64,000 nucleotides of DNA. It comes from Cryphonectria parasitica EP155. Its lineage: Eukaryota; Ascomycota; Sordariomycetes; Diaporthales; Cryphonectriaceae. Shown here piece by piece: positions 11,528 to 23,414 of this stretch; position 1 is the stretch's first letter, and each line of letters starts with the position of its first letter. The stretch spans positions 558,001 to 622,000 of the forward strand of contig NW_024468917.1 in NCBI RefSeq assembly GCF_011745365.1, written 5' to 3'. Position numbers and translations under genes: made by a program. Under the pieces are notes generated by a model. It did no database searches. It was not told where the DNA came from and was given only the letters and a program-made list of their open reading frames with translations.

Positions 11528-13174
11528 ATGCTCTTCACCACCTTCTCGTCACTGGGCTCCCCCCTCGCCTCGCCCAGGTTGACGGCACAATTTCGCAATG
11601 GCTTCCTCCCCACGTCCCAGATAAGAAGATGGGCCCCCTATCTGGCCATCATCTGCATTTTCTTCTTCCTCGCCCAGGTCGGCCTCCTGGGTGGCCGCCA
11701 CGCCGACGGCCAACAGCATGTACAGGTGGTACAAAACATCCTGGGCACGCCTCCCTCATCGTCGCTTCCCTTTGCAGCCGATGCCGTCAGCCTGAGGGGC
11801 AACGCACCCTACGCTAGGTCGCAGTTTCCGCCCAAGATATGGCAGACGTGGAAGGTCGACCCGCTGCGTTTCGAGGAGAGGGACCTCGAGAAGGCGCGTT
11901 CGTGGACCGAGAAGAACCCAGACTGGCGCTACGAGGTACTCACCGACGGCAATGACGTGCGCTACGTCGAATACCACTACGGGCCTGAGGGCTTCAACCG
12001 CCCCGACATTGTCGCCTTCTACCGCGACGTGACGGCTTCCATCATCAAGGCCGACCTCCTCCGCTACCTGATCATGTACGCTGAGGGTGGCGTCTACGCC
12101 GACATTGACGTCGAGGCCATGAAGCCCATGTCCAAGTTTATTCCCGAGCGCTACGACCACAGGGACATCGACATGGTCATTGGCGTGGAGATTGACGAGC
12201 CTGAGTGGAAGGACCACCCCATCCTGGGCCCCAAGTCGAGGTCCTTTTGCCAGTGGACCTTTATGTGCAAGCCCCAGCTGCCCGTCATGATGCGCCTCGT
12301 CGAGAACATCATGCACTGGCTCGTCGACGTCGCCAACAACCAAACTGTGCCCCTGGGCGACGTCGTCCTTGACTTCGACGAGGTCATCTCCGGCACCGGT
12401 CCCTCTGCCTTTACCAACGCTATCATCGCCCAGATGAACGTCGACAGGCTTGTGCTTGCTAGCGAAAAGCAGCAGGAAAACGGTGGCGAGACCAGTGGGA
12501 AGTCCACCCCCGAGATCACCTGGGACACCTTCCATGACCTGGACGAGTCCAAGCTCGTCGACCGCGTTCTCGTGCTCAACGTCGAGGCTTTCGCCGCCGG
12601 CCAGGGTCACTCCAACTCGGGCACTCATGATACCCGCCACTCCCTCGTCCGCCACCACTACCACGCTTCTAATTGGCCCAGCCGTCACCCGCGCTACAGC
12701 CACCCCGCCTACGGCCAAGTCGAGGATTGCAACTGGAATAAGGACTGCGTCCATCGCTGGGACGAGGACGTCGCCGCCTTTGCCAAGCTGCCCGAGCCAG
12801 AGCAGCAGCGCATTATCGACGAGAAGACGAAGGAAAGGGAGGAGAAGGAGGCTGAGGAGCGCCGCAAAAAAGAGGAAAAGGAGAGAGAGGAGGAGGAGGC
12901 CAGAAAGAAGGAGGACGAGGAGAGGGCTCGCGTCGAGGAGGATGAAAGGCGGAAGAAGGAGGAAGAAGAAGCTGCCGCAGCAGGCCGGCCTGCGCCCCCG
13001 GCAGCAGAAGGTGACGGAGATGGCCCCCTGCCGTCACAGTCGAGGTGGTTCCACTCCCTGTTCGGCTACAGCGTATTCTGCTGCGCCATCTTCTACATAT
13101 TATGGGCCAACGGCTGCCTTTCGTCGAGACGGACATCAGGAGGGCCCAGCCTCCCTATGACGGAGAAGGTATAG
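11528..13174 (+). CDS. Och1-like GT32 glycosyltransferase with C-terminal coiled coil and second membrane span
   Basis: Single exon, 548 aa from ATG 11528. An upstream in-frame ATG (11396) is rejected because it reads through GA/CA repeats. Residues 37-55 form a signal-anchor helix typical of Golgi type II enzymes. The GT32 domain starts FPPKIWQTWKVDP (100-112), has SWTEKNPDWRYEVLTD, then IIKADLLRYLIMYAEGGVYADIDVEA with the metal-binding DxD at 192-194. These match Och1/Hoc1-type mannosyltransferases that act on N-glycans or mannan in the Golgi. Odd: residues ~423-482 are a run of E, K and R predicted to form a long charged helix, followed by a proline-rich linker and a second hydrophobic span (~511-527) near the C-terminus. 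Substrate specificity within GT32 (Och1 versus inositolphosphoceramide mannosyltransferase) is not certain. Confidence 0.9.
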   Translation: MLFTTFSSLGSPLASPRLTAQFRNGFLPTSQIRRWAPYLAIICIFFFLAQVGLLGGRHADGQQHVQVVQNILGTPPSSSLPFAADAVSLRGNAPYARSQFPPKIWQTWKVDPLRFEERDLEKARSWTEKNPDWRYEVLTDGNDVRYVEYHYGPEGFNRPDIVAFYRDVTASIIKADLLRYLIMYAEGGVYADIDVEAMKPMSKFIPERYDHRDIDMVIGVEIDEPEWKDHPILGPKSRSFCQWTFMCKPQLPVMMRLVENIMHWLVDVANNQTVPLGDVVLDFDEVISGTGPSAFTNAIIAQMNVDRLVLASEKQQENGGETSGKSTPEITWDTFHDLDESKLVDRVLVLNVEAFAAGQGHSNSGTHDTRHSLVRHHYHASNWPSRHPRYSHPAYGQVEDCNWNKDCVHRWDEDVAAFAKLPEPEQQRIIDEKTKEREEKEAEERRKKEEKEREEEEARKKEDEERARVEEDERRKKEEEEAAAAGRPAPPAAEGDGDGPLPSQSRWFHSLFGYSVFCCAIFYILWANGCLSSRRTSGGPSLPMTEKV

Positions 13175-14879
13175 CATTACACGACACATTAGATACGGGG
13201 CGTACGCACATACACATACGCAACACTCTTCAGACATCGTTTCTTCTTCAAGAGCCAGCCAGCCTAGAAAGCAAGTAGGCAAGCAAACTTCCTTCGGCGC
13301 ATAGCATGGAAGGGCCGAGGAAAGGACTGGGGCCAAACGGTATTGCATCGAGTCTTCTCTCTTTTGCTCTCTTCTGTGTATACCACCTCTTTTTATGATT
13401 GGACCGGGGGGTTAGGGGGGGGGCCATTTTTGTCACGCTTCATGTGGTTATTTGGTGGGGTTTTTTTCTCTTTACAAGAGGATTTAATTAATATGCATTA
13501 GGATTGAACGTTTGAATATGAAAAAAAAAAGAGAAGAAATTCATTCACAAGTAAAGTGTACACACACTCCACCTCATATCCTCATGTCTTTGAAGCCCCC
13601 TATGCAATGGACCCTGTGAGGGAAAAAAGACAGAAGAAAGAAAGAAAGAAAAGAAGAAAAAAAAGACCTGAGATGGCGGTGAAGGGATACCAGACGGAAG
13701 GCCAGACCAAGGGCCCTCGAGGAATGTTTTTTCTTCTTCTTCCCCCACGAGAGGGATATATCAGACACAAAAGAACCCGATAGGATACCAAGACGATGGA
13801 TCGCATTCATATGATGACGAGGCAGTGCATAAGGTTCCCGCGGCTCTTATCATCTCATTCCACACACCCCCAAGAGAAGAAGAAGAAGAAACCCAAAGAC
13901 AAGGAGAATCCACACACAGATACCCAACTGCCCCGTGCGTTCCGCCGTGGCACCTTGTGAGCAATCATGATCTGCAAAAGGTTCCCCCCGGAGGGGCCAC
14001 AGGTTGGTCCTTGTGCACTCTCGGGTATCTTTCCCACGTGGGGTGACTTGACAACTCAGACGCCGCCTCGATGTGCGGCCGATCTGCAAGCTTTTGTCGA
14101 GGTAAATCTCTTTTTGAGGACCAGGCTTCAGGTCACACAGCCAGGGCCGGTCGATCTCAAGAACAAGGTTTACACAAGTCACACCCTCAATGTGCCTACT
14201 CGCCCAACAAACAGCACTTTGAGGAAGGAGGATGAGCACGGGCTCGTGACAGCCGAATCAGAACAATGATGGACGACATGAGCTCGATAAGCTACCTGTC
14301 AAAATAGAAAAGCTATAGACGAGTTTCCTCGACATAGGTTGACCACAGAAAAGAATTCATTTGTGACAGTATATATGTACGTGATTTGCAGGCATCGTCC
14401 GCACTGATGTGCCAATGCTTCCTCAGAGCAACTGCTGCTTGCTACTCATATACAGGAGTGTTGTTGGCCTCGACAGCGGCTCTACCACTGTCCGTCTAAG
14501 GCCCACCTTGTCCAAAATACACACCGGAACGCCTCGCTAAGGTAATTGACAGAATGATTTTCTCGGGAGGTCGCGACGGGCGACAACACCGAGTGTGGTT
14601 GATACAAAGTCAAGGTCGTAAGACAAGCTCGTATCTGCTTCTGGTCTCTGTGCGTGTCTCCGAGCAAGCCACGCCATGCCAGGTCAGATCACGGCAAATA
14701 GTAGAGTTGATGCGTCCCTGGTATCGCTGGCTTCGCCCTCTGGAGATGGCCGTTTCGGGACTGCAGCCATATAGGCAGAAGCGCTACCACAGCCCTTCAA
14801 GCCCCGAAAGAGCCGGTAATGGGGCGGGGAAACGATTTCGACGCCAGGCTTCATCGTTGTGACCCTCTTCCCAAGGCCC
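13175..14879. other. Convergent intergenic region between GT32 and DUF3405 genes
   Basis: Contains 3' UTR material of both genes, a GGGGGGTTAGGGGGGGGG stretch near 13406-13423, A-rich and GAAA-repeat tracts around 13521-13665, and no supportable gene. Confidence 0.55.
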
Positions 14880-17321
14880 CTAATTCCTTGAGCTCTTCTT
14901 CGGGGTTATCTTCTTATCCTTGGCCTTCTCTTCATCTGAGCGAAAGTCGTCCCACCAGTTGTACGGGAGGTCCGAGGTGCTTGTGTAACCGGGCCAAGTC
15001 GGCACAATGTCCTTGATGGGGTGGAGCATCATAGCCTGCAGACACGGACGGCCGTTCTTGTCTTCCCAGCCTCTGCCTCCGATGTTCGCGTCCGAGTAGC
15101 CCATCCAGTTATTGTACATCCGCTGTGGCGGGACTGAGCGGTAGTACCATGTAATGCCCTGGAATCGGTGTTCGAGACCCCAGCCCATAGCACTGCCGGG
15201 TCCGCCGCTGACACCTCCTGGTCCGGGATTGAACCACTTTTGCAGGCTCTCCGGGGGGAATGGTCGATCCATAAAGACAGGCATTGGGGCGTAGACAGCT
15301 TTGAGCCCGTGGAGAAGAGCCACCGTGTTCGCAGCCATCTCGGAGCCAACATGGTTGCCCACCTTGTTTTCCTCGTGCATCGCCTCCACAAGACGCCGCG
15401 ACAGACGTGATTGTGTCACGATGGTTGCTCGCCTGGGCAGGTTCTTCGAGCTGTGTTTGGTGTCGTTGTACTGCCAGACCTGGTTTCTCAGAATCCAATT
15501 GCTGTCGGTTGGGTCAAACATCGGAGACAGCGTGATCAGGTCGGCTTCCTCACCGACTCCCCACTCGTAATTGTCCTTGCTTGGTGATGAGACGGGCGGC
15601 TTCGGGCCGACAGGCTTAATAAAAGGCAGATCGGGAGGGCCCCAGACCGTGTTCTTGCCCGAGGCCTTCTCCACCAGAGTGCGGAACGTGGTGTCGTAGT
15701 CGCCATGAGAAGAGGGTATGTAGAAGCGCTCATTTCGTTCCCACAGACCCTTTCTGGGCTGCTTTTTGGCGAACTCCTCGATTTTGGTGAGCATGTCGTA
15801 ATGATGGCCCATCACGCGGGCATCCATCTCCCAGTTCCAGACGTAGTCGTACTCGGGGTGCTCTATCATGAACTTCTGCACGGACAGCCACTGGGCATTG
15901 TGGACCGTTGCAGCATCCGTGGGTTCGAGTAGAGGGTAGATCTCCTGAACCTGGTAGCTGCCCCAGAGAATTGCAATGTCGTGGAATTCCTTGGGCACCT
16001 GCGTTTGCAGCACGTACTTGTACGTTGCGGCATCCCACAGCGCCAGGTCCTCGAGATGGTCTTTGACCTGCACGAGGAGGTAGACTTGATATTGTCCGCC
16101 GGTACGTAGGGAGAGCTCGGTGATGAGCGACCTCAACACATGCCTGTCGTTTTCGGTGTACTGCTTTCCCGTGTATGACCTGAGCAGGATAGCCGTTCGG
16201 TGCTCCGCTGGGTTCTCTGGCCTGATGGTCGGGGGCGTCGAGCTCCAGTGCTCAGTTGTGTCCGCGTCCACAACAGCCCGCTCTTTGAGCCGCGGCTCCT
16301 GTCTCTGCTTCTTGAGCTCGTCCGCGGTCGCTCCAGCTTGCGATGCACTCACCGCGGCCTCATAGCGGCCCACTCCACTATCGCCTATTGTGCCTGACCT
16401 GTCGAATCGGGCCTTGTTTCTCTCGGCGCATTCTGTCTGCAGCTTCCCCCACTCGATCTTGGTCCAGTCCAGCCGCCGGCCATCGTCATCCGCCTGCAAC
16501 TGCATGCCGTACTGTCCTAGCCTCGTGTCCCTCTCGTAACAAAGGTTGGGATCTATTTCGAAGAGGTCGTAGCTCCCGAAGCTGGGTTCGGGGAACATCT
16601 CAGGGCGGCCTCGGAAAACTTGAACATCCTTGAACTTGCGGCCGGCGGGCCCGTCACAGGGCACGAAGTCGGCTCTGTGCCCCTTCTTCCACTCGTCGCT
16701 GTCGTACTTCGGGTACGGATTAAAATTATAAGGCACCTCATCGGTGTAGGATGGGCTGTCGGTGGTAGCCGTGAGGTGCAATCGCGTGTCAGATGAGACA
16801 TTGTCTCTGTTGGTCAGATTGGAAAGGGTCTTCCCGTAGATCGCGCCAGCGCCGGGCAGTCTGGTAGCCAAAGTAGTTAGTTACTGTCTTGCCGAAGTGC
16901 TATTGTCATGGATTTGGGGGACTGCAAGTTGCAGGCGGCGGCTGTGTACTCACGCTCCCGTCTCATTCCATTCTTTGGAGAACAGCCACCTAGCGCGGTT
17001 GTCGTCGTAATCCTTGGAGGTCGGCTTGCGGTTCCCCTTGGGTTTTCTGAGAAGGCCTCCACTTGCATCGGCACCAACAGCGGTACCGCTCGCGTCCACA
17101 GTCCAAGGGATGACGCGGTAGCCGCCATCGGAGGAGGCGCTCAGCAGCAGGGAGCACACAAAGATACTGGCCAGGGCAGAATAGATGAGGCCCCTTGACC
17201 TCCAGAGGAGGCGGCGGGATTGCCTCAGCATGGTGACTGAGGCGGCGCGGACTCTGCCTTGTGAATCGCCGGGGGGATCGAGGAGGAGAGCAGGCGGCTT
17301 CTTGTCCACAAGCATGGTCAT
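14880..17321 (-). CDS. DUF3405 family type II membrane protein
   Basis: Two exons, 17321-16954 and 16860-14880; the intron 16953-16861 has GTGAGT donor and CCAG acceptor and completes an alanine codon (GC|A). The product is 782 aa. Residues ~45-62 form a signal-anchor helix after a basic patch (RRLLWRSRG), so the bulk should face the secretory lumen. The DUF3405 region begins HRTAILLRSYTGKQYTENDR and includes the strongly conserved WNWEMDARVMGHHYD and a late WGVGEEADLITL block. The family is widespread in filamentous fungi and looks glycosyltransferase-like, but has no established reaction that I can state. Two closely spaced ATGs (17321 and 17315) could each start translation; neither affects the anchor. 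It converges with the GT32 gene. Confidence 0.92.
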
Positions 17322-19326
17322 GAACCGGCACGGCACGGGGAGCGATGCCTCGTCGTGATTTAGCGGGGGCAGAGCTCGAAGAGCATTTCTCTGGCTCTGT
17401 AGGGGGGGTAGAATCGTAGAGGTAATTCGTGGCGTTTGTGTCGCAGAGAAGGGGGAACCGGTGTGTGTGTGAGAGAGAGAGAGGGATGGGCGGCCACAAG
17501 TGGCAATCGTTTCCTCTTTCTGGAAGTTGGCGCGCGGGTTCGCAATGCGGCTCTCCTTGTATTTTTTGCGGGTCTGATGTCTGTGGTGATGTCGATCGCC
17601 TCCTGGGAGGGACTGCAACTGCTGTCGCAGGGAGGAGGCAAACAGAGAAGGGCGAAGGGTGGGTGGATGTCCGAGAGACGTAACGGCCACGGGGCTTGGG
17701 CTGTGGAGGATTGGTCGAGTCGAGAAAGAGGGAGTCACTTGGAACAAACAAGACAAGGCTGCAAGCTAACTCCAGCAGGAGAGTGATACTATAACAATGA
17801 ATGAGAGAGATCTTGAGTTGGACACGGTGTGGAACCAGGCAATGAGTGAAGACCAAAAGCTGGGCTAATGGATCCGGGGGCGTCTGGGAGTGTCTTGCGT
17901 TGAGAGGGGGAGGAGGATACGCGGCAATGCAACTCCACCAGGGAAGATTTGCCCCAATGTGACAGAATGATGAAATGTGCGACCGAAGTCGCCTTTAGCT
18001 GCAACGAATAGATAAAGGAGCGAAATTGGCTGATGTCTCGCCAGAGAGATGTTGATGGCAACGTAGGCCAGTGGAAAAGATGTTGGAAGGAAAAGCGTGT
18101 GTATTCAGATGACACAGATGACAACAGGCGGATTGAGATTGATGGGGATTGGGAGTGGGATTAGGTGAGAGGGGGGCACAAGAGGCGCTGTCAGACTGTT
18201 GGTACGTTCTTTTTTTGTGTTCTTTTCTTGTCAACAACTCGCCTAAACAGCATCCCTCGTTCCCGGGACAGGGGCGAAGACAAGGGGTGGCACCTCCCAC
18301 CAAGTGTGCTGTAGCAGTCATTGCTGCCTACTTAAGTACTTACTGCCAACTGTCCACAACTAGCCAAAAATGAACCTTCAGTTCGTCGCTCCATGATCAG
18401 AATTTAATTTTTTCCGGAAAGAAGAAAAGACCCAAAAAACCCACCATAGTATTAGTAGATAGATCAGTGAATTTACATTCAACATGAGTCATGGTCAATC
18501 AGCTATTTAATTTCCGTCCGGGCGCCCCTCCTCAATCGGACCCATCTGTCGCTTTCTCGTCCTCAGCCCTCTTTCCACTCCCTTTCGCTGTCATAGTTTA
18601 GACCCCCATTCTCTTAAGAATGAAAATGCATGCTGCAGGTACCGGCTGTGGTCAGCTGGGTTTCTTGGCACATGAGGGACGCCACAGCGCTCGACTCGAG
18701 CTGTTTTAAATCCTGTAGTTAGACACACCACACTCGCTACACCAATCTTCCAAGGTACCTTCCAAGATCCGTGCTCAGGTGGCCGCGCCTGCATAGCCCC
18801 CCCCCCCCCTGTGCCCGCTAGACGTACCGCCCAACCGCCTAAACTGTAGAGCGTGTACTATGGTAGAGTGTCTTGGCGATCATACTTTATTCTGGACCCC
18901 TGAAGCCATAGGTTAGTCTGCCAAGACAGTCCCGCATCCTTCCCGCATACCAAACAAGCAAGCCATGCATGTGCCGTGCATGTCTGGGCGAGCCCATAAG
19001 CCTGTGGGAAGAGAGGGCATCTCGCTAGGGTTGCTAACTTGATCCAGCATAAAACGTTTGTGAGGGGGGCATGAGACGGAGAATACACGATGGTCACGGC
19101 AGCCGAGAGATGTTCATACATATTCGCGGTCGCATTAGCATGGAAGCTGGTCCTCCCGCCTGTCAAAATAGCGAACCCTCGTCTCATTTCACGACAGGTT
19201 AAGATTCGATCTCGAGACGTTCTGTGCGAGATGAACTGGCGGGTGACCTCGAGCCGAGGACCTGTCTGCCCCAATGAGCACGCAGAACACAGGCAGAGAT
19301 GCAAGGGAGGAACGAGACAACACTGG

Positions 19327-19368
<42 letters not shown>
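19327..19368. repeat. (TAC)14 microsatellite
   Basis: Fourteen perfect TAC units in gene-free DNA; an open frame reads through it as poly-Tyr on the plus strand, which is not taken as coding. Confidence 0.85.
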
Positions 19369-22300
19369 GAACCACACCACCATCTGAATGCACAGTCCGA
19401 TGAACTACTTCCATTAATCTCTGGGGACACGACTATTGGTGGTAGACGTGTTTAATTCCGTCACACGTGACGTATCAAAACCCGGTACCTGGCATGCTCA
19501 GCAACCACCGTCTTTTCTCCTCCTCGCCGCTTGTGGCAGCCCCTAAGCTCCCCCAACAGCACCTGAAACGCCGCTAAGGCCAGCCCGCCGCCGGCCCAAA
19601 CCCGAGCATTCCCACGCGCACTCAAGGGCACTCGGCAATCCCTCCCCCAGGTTTCAATCAGTCGTCCTCAAAGGAGCGACGGGGAAGACGTCTTGGGAAT
19701 GTCAGCCCTACGCCCGGGCCACGTCCGCGGCTCTTCATCCATCATCCTTTTCAGAGTCCCTCCCTCTCTAGGCCTGGCCCAGGGCAGAGAAGGTCCGAGC
19801 AATGTGACCTGAGGCTGAGCATATAAAGATAACATTGCTATGGAATCTTGGATCTCGAGAGGCGTTGATGCTGACAATCGCCCACAGGACCGTGGGCTGT
19901 GGTGACGTCTTCCCCGGCCAGCGAAGCCACCGGATGAGCCCCCGCCGCGTAAGCATATTTACTCATACCCATGATGACCGGCAACCCGGCATATACATAG
20001 TATGTGTATGAGACTCTGTCGTCCTATCCACTACTACTATGCTGTGGCCACGGAAGAGGTAAATGGTCGCGCATGACCATCGTTTGCGGACTGTTATACC
20101 CTGTTTGTTCCCCTCCCTCCAAGCTTTACTGGTAAGGGAACAGACCTCGGAGTGCGTCCACGGCTATAGCCAAGCATTATTCAGGAGTGAGCGACTTGAG
20201 GAAGCATTTCATTTTGACTCAGCGAGCATGCTTCCATGCTTTGGGCAATTCGCACACACCGGCATCTATTCCCGCGTTTCGTCTTTCATCTTCTTGTTCT
20301 CCTTTCTTTTGGACATATCAGTTCCCAAGCTCTCAAAGTTTCTGTGTCACTGAGCTGCTTTGAGCCGCTTCCCCCTACGTACTTGAGTACTCAGATCGTG
20401 AATATGGACTCCGTCGTGATGCTATGGCAGCCGAGTACACTAAGTAGTTTGAAGATCTCGCTGCGAGTATCGAGCTGACTCCTAGAATTATAAAAAAGCC
20501 CTGAGGAGTTAGATGGCGCCTCAGAGGACCAAGTCGAAGCGCCTACTGCACTGTCTGATTTGCTTGCCAGAAGAAGAAAAGAAAGAAAGAAAAAACACTA
20601 CAGCCTCCGCCATTGGAAGAGGTCCTCTGTACTTGTTAGTAACTGAGCTGCGGCCTCGTTGCCAAGGACAAATTGTTTATATTGCTGACCAAATGTCTCT
20701 ACAGCCTGGATATTCAGCGTCTTTCAGATCTCTCCCACGAATTGCAGAAGTCTCATCTGTGGTAGTGTTACTGTGCCGGATGCAACATGATTTGTATTGC
20801 TCCGGCCATATTTGGGTATTGTTCATTGCACTGAAATCTAAATTATGCCCTCGTTCTGTCTCGGGAGTGTTGTGAAGTATTTGTTCCACCTGCAGACTCG
20901 CCCTCGAAGAATTGCCTGGCTGTCTTACTCGACACCGTCTCGGAGAGCCTGCTGTAGAAAAGCCTCGTCGTGTCATTGCCAGCGAGGCAGCCGCTGTCCC
21001 GAGTGCTCGAGGTTGGATTTGGAACTTTTACCTTATTGGACTGTTCCATGAGACCAGAATTCCTTGGGCCACGCGCGTGTAGAACACTAAAGATGCAAAA
21101 GCACTGTATTTCACTGGGACATAATCTCTGAGGATTCCGGCGTGGCATACCTTTTCGATTGGCTCCATGGCCGCTCTGCGATGGGCTCTTGCCCTTCATA
21201 TTGTGAGCGAAAGCCCGACCGAATACAAATACCGGCTGGGTTCAGATTTGTGCCGTCAGATGAATAGAGCAACATCACGCAGGCTTCTCGGATCAGATGG
21301 TGGCAGCTTGATCCTCTGAAAGAATAACATTTCGAAGACGAAACTACAGAGCACAAAAAACAGTGCTGCAAGGATGAATAGTCACTACGTATGGGAATAT
21401 ATGCATATGTGTGCTCTGTATGCTCACGCATGTAACCACAGCTTCAACACAAGCACACTGGCCTGTCGCTGGCTGCTTAGCAGAGCAGCCCCCGACGAAG
21501 CACAAACAGGGCAACAACCATCCAACCCTTCCCAACTACACCAGTGAGCACGGCGTTCGAGGCTTTTGCCGGCGCCAAATCCAAGACTTTGTCGCTGAGA
21601 ACCAGAACCGCAGAAGGCACAAAGGTAGCGCACCGGCCCTTCATCACCTTGGCTTCTGCGATCCAAGCATACGTGATGCGTACAGGGTTTTCACTGCACA
21701 CAGACACATCACGATTATGACGGAGGGAGAAGATTCGAAACTCATTTTGCAAAGGCGTGCGTGCTTAGAGACAGCCCGCAGAATAGATTGGTCTCGAGCA
21801 TCACGCACAGACCCGGGCTTGTAGTTGGACGAGTCGTGCCTGCTCGAGGTAGACGATCTGTCCTCGCACAGGACTGGTACCTTGAGAAGGTGCTTGGAGG
21901 TTGCTGAATGTACCGCAGCTCCTTGGACAGGAAATATTCCAAATCCTGAGTCAGCCGGGAAGATGACATGTTGGCAAGATCTATCAGAAGCAATCAACAT
22001 GTCGTCATGATGGCCGTGAATGCTGCATCTCTCCTGGAAGGCTGGACGATGGCGGTCAGGTACACCTGACGAATGTGCTCGTAAAAATGAAGTCAGCCCT
22101 CTCCACTGCCCCAGACTGTCCGTTCGTTTGTCGTAAAAAATAATAATTAAAATAAATAAAAAATCAACAAAAGGAATTACTGGCCCGTGCCATTCGAGGA
22201 TGCAGGGCGAGAGATTCCAAATTGCCTTCTGGAAGCCCAGCCAGGCCCATGAAGCGGGTCACAGCCGCCCTATCTGACGGGGGAGGGGCCATGGTGTGGG

Positions 22301-22852
22301 CAGCATGGCACATCTCAATACGGAGAGCTCTATGGTGGGGAATTTGAATCTGTCGGGATTCGCTAGAGCTGAATGGGGGTCCTAGCTAGGCCGTAAGGGG
22401 CAATACCATGGTGCAGCTTCCCCAGGCCCTGACCTGACCGCCTCTGCTCCTCGTCCGGTGCTTCCCCCAACACATACCAGCAATACCTGGTTCGCGGCTC
22501 TAGGTTGTTGAGAGCTTACCCCCTGCACCTTCCCGGTGGGTTTCATAGAGCTACAATGGTAGCCATTGGTGATACCTCATAAGCGTGGCATGATGCTGGA
22601 GAGGAAAGAGCGGGAAAGAGGGGATGGGAGAGGGGTGGGAGGGCTGAGAGGGAGCCAGGCTTGGCACTCAAGAGTCTATCTACTCGGCGAATGAATAGTA
22701 CACTTACTATGGTATTACTGACTACTGTAGTAAAGTACTTCTTCCTCGTGTCTTCGTTTCACGAGGTATCTTCTCCTGTCGATCCGGTTGGTGGCCGTTC
22801 CCAGCGACAGCCAAAATCCAGTGCACGCCTCACTTCCAACTCACCTACTCAT

Positions 22853-22876
22853 TACAGTATTCCTTACAGTATTCCT
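22853..22876. repeat. Tandem duplication of a 12-mer
   Basis: The 12-mer TTACAGTATTCC occurs twice in direct succession, followed by a further TTACA, about 540 bp upstream of the ATG at 23415. Confidence 0.6.
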
Positions 22877-23414
22877 TACAAAGTACTCTCAGCTATCTCT
22901 GTGGCTCAGATCTTCCCCTTGCTGTGTCTTACCCCCCCAGAGCTTGTTGAAGGGCCCCTCTCTACTTACTCGTCTCCTCCCCTTTCCCACCCTCTTTTCT
23001 TCTTTCCTTCCCTCCCTCTGGGAATTCAGATCGACTGGACGAGTATAAACCAACTACTTATCAACCAACTACTACCACCTTCCTCCTCATCCTCTCCTCA
23101 TTCGCCCTCCCCACCTCCCGCCCTCCTCCACTCACCTCCATATCTCTCCCTAGTCTGACCTGTACATCCCCATCGAACCACACTCTACGGACTTCCGACG
23201 CATATCAGCTCACCCACCTAGATATAACACGACCGACTCGTCCCTCTCCATACTCAAGGGTCTTCCAATTCCATCATCATATATCGTGCTTACGCCATTG
23301 ACTCCTCGTCCATTCTTGTCACATCAAGTCCTGAATCTGTCCCGATTGTTGCTTGGATTATCCATATTTCTCTACTCCTATCTCGATACTACCCGTGCTA
23401 CTACCACCACCACC

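Larger units (their letters stand above)
17322..23414. other. 6.1-kb gene-poor region
   Basis: Lies between two divergently transcribed genes (DUF3405 and the gene at 23415). The longest open frames (18858-19304 minus, 21411-21824 plus, 22661-23158 plus) have no recognisable motif. It contains a C13 run at 18797-18809, (TAC)14 at 19327-19368, an A/T-rich patch at 22134-22165, a duplicated 12-mer at 22853-22876 and a long pyrimidine-rich leader 22900-23400 before the plus-strand gene. Confidence 0.5.

Noticed and set aside
11756..12754. 332-codon open frame on the minus strand
   Set aside because: Antisense shadow of the GT32 gene, dominated by V, D, G and H, with no motif.
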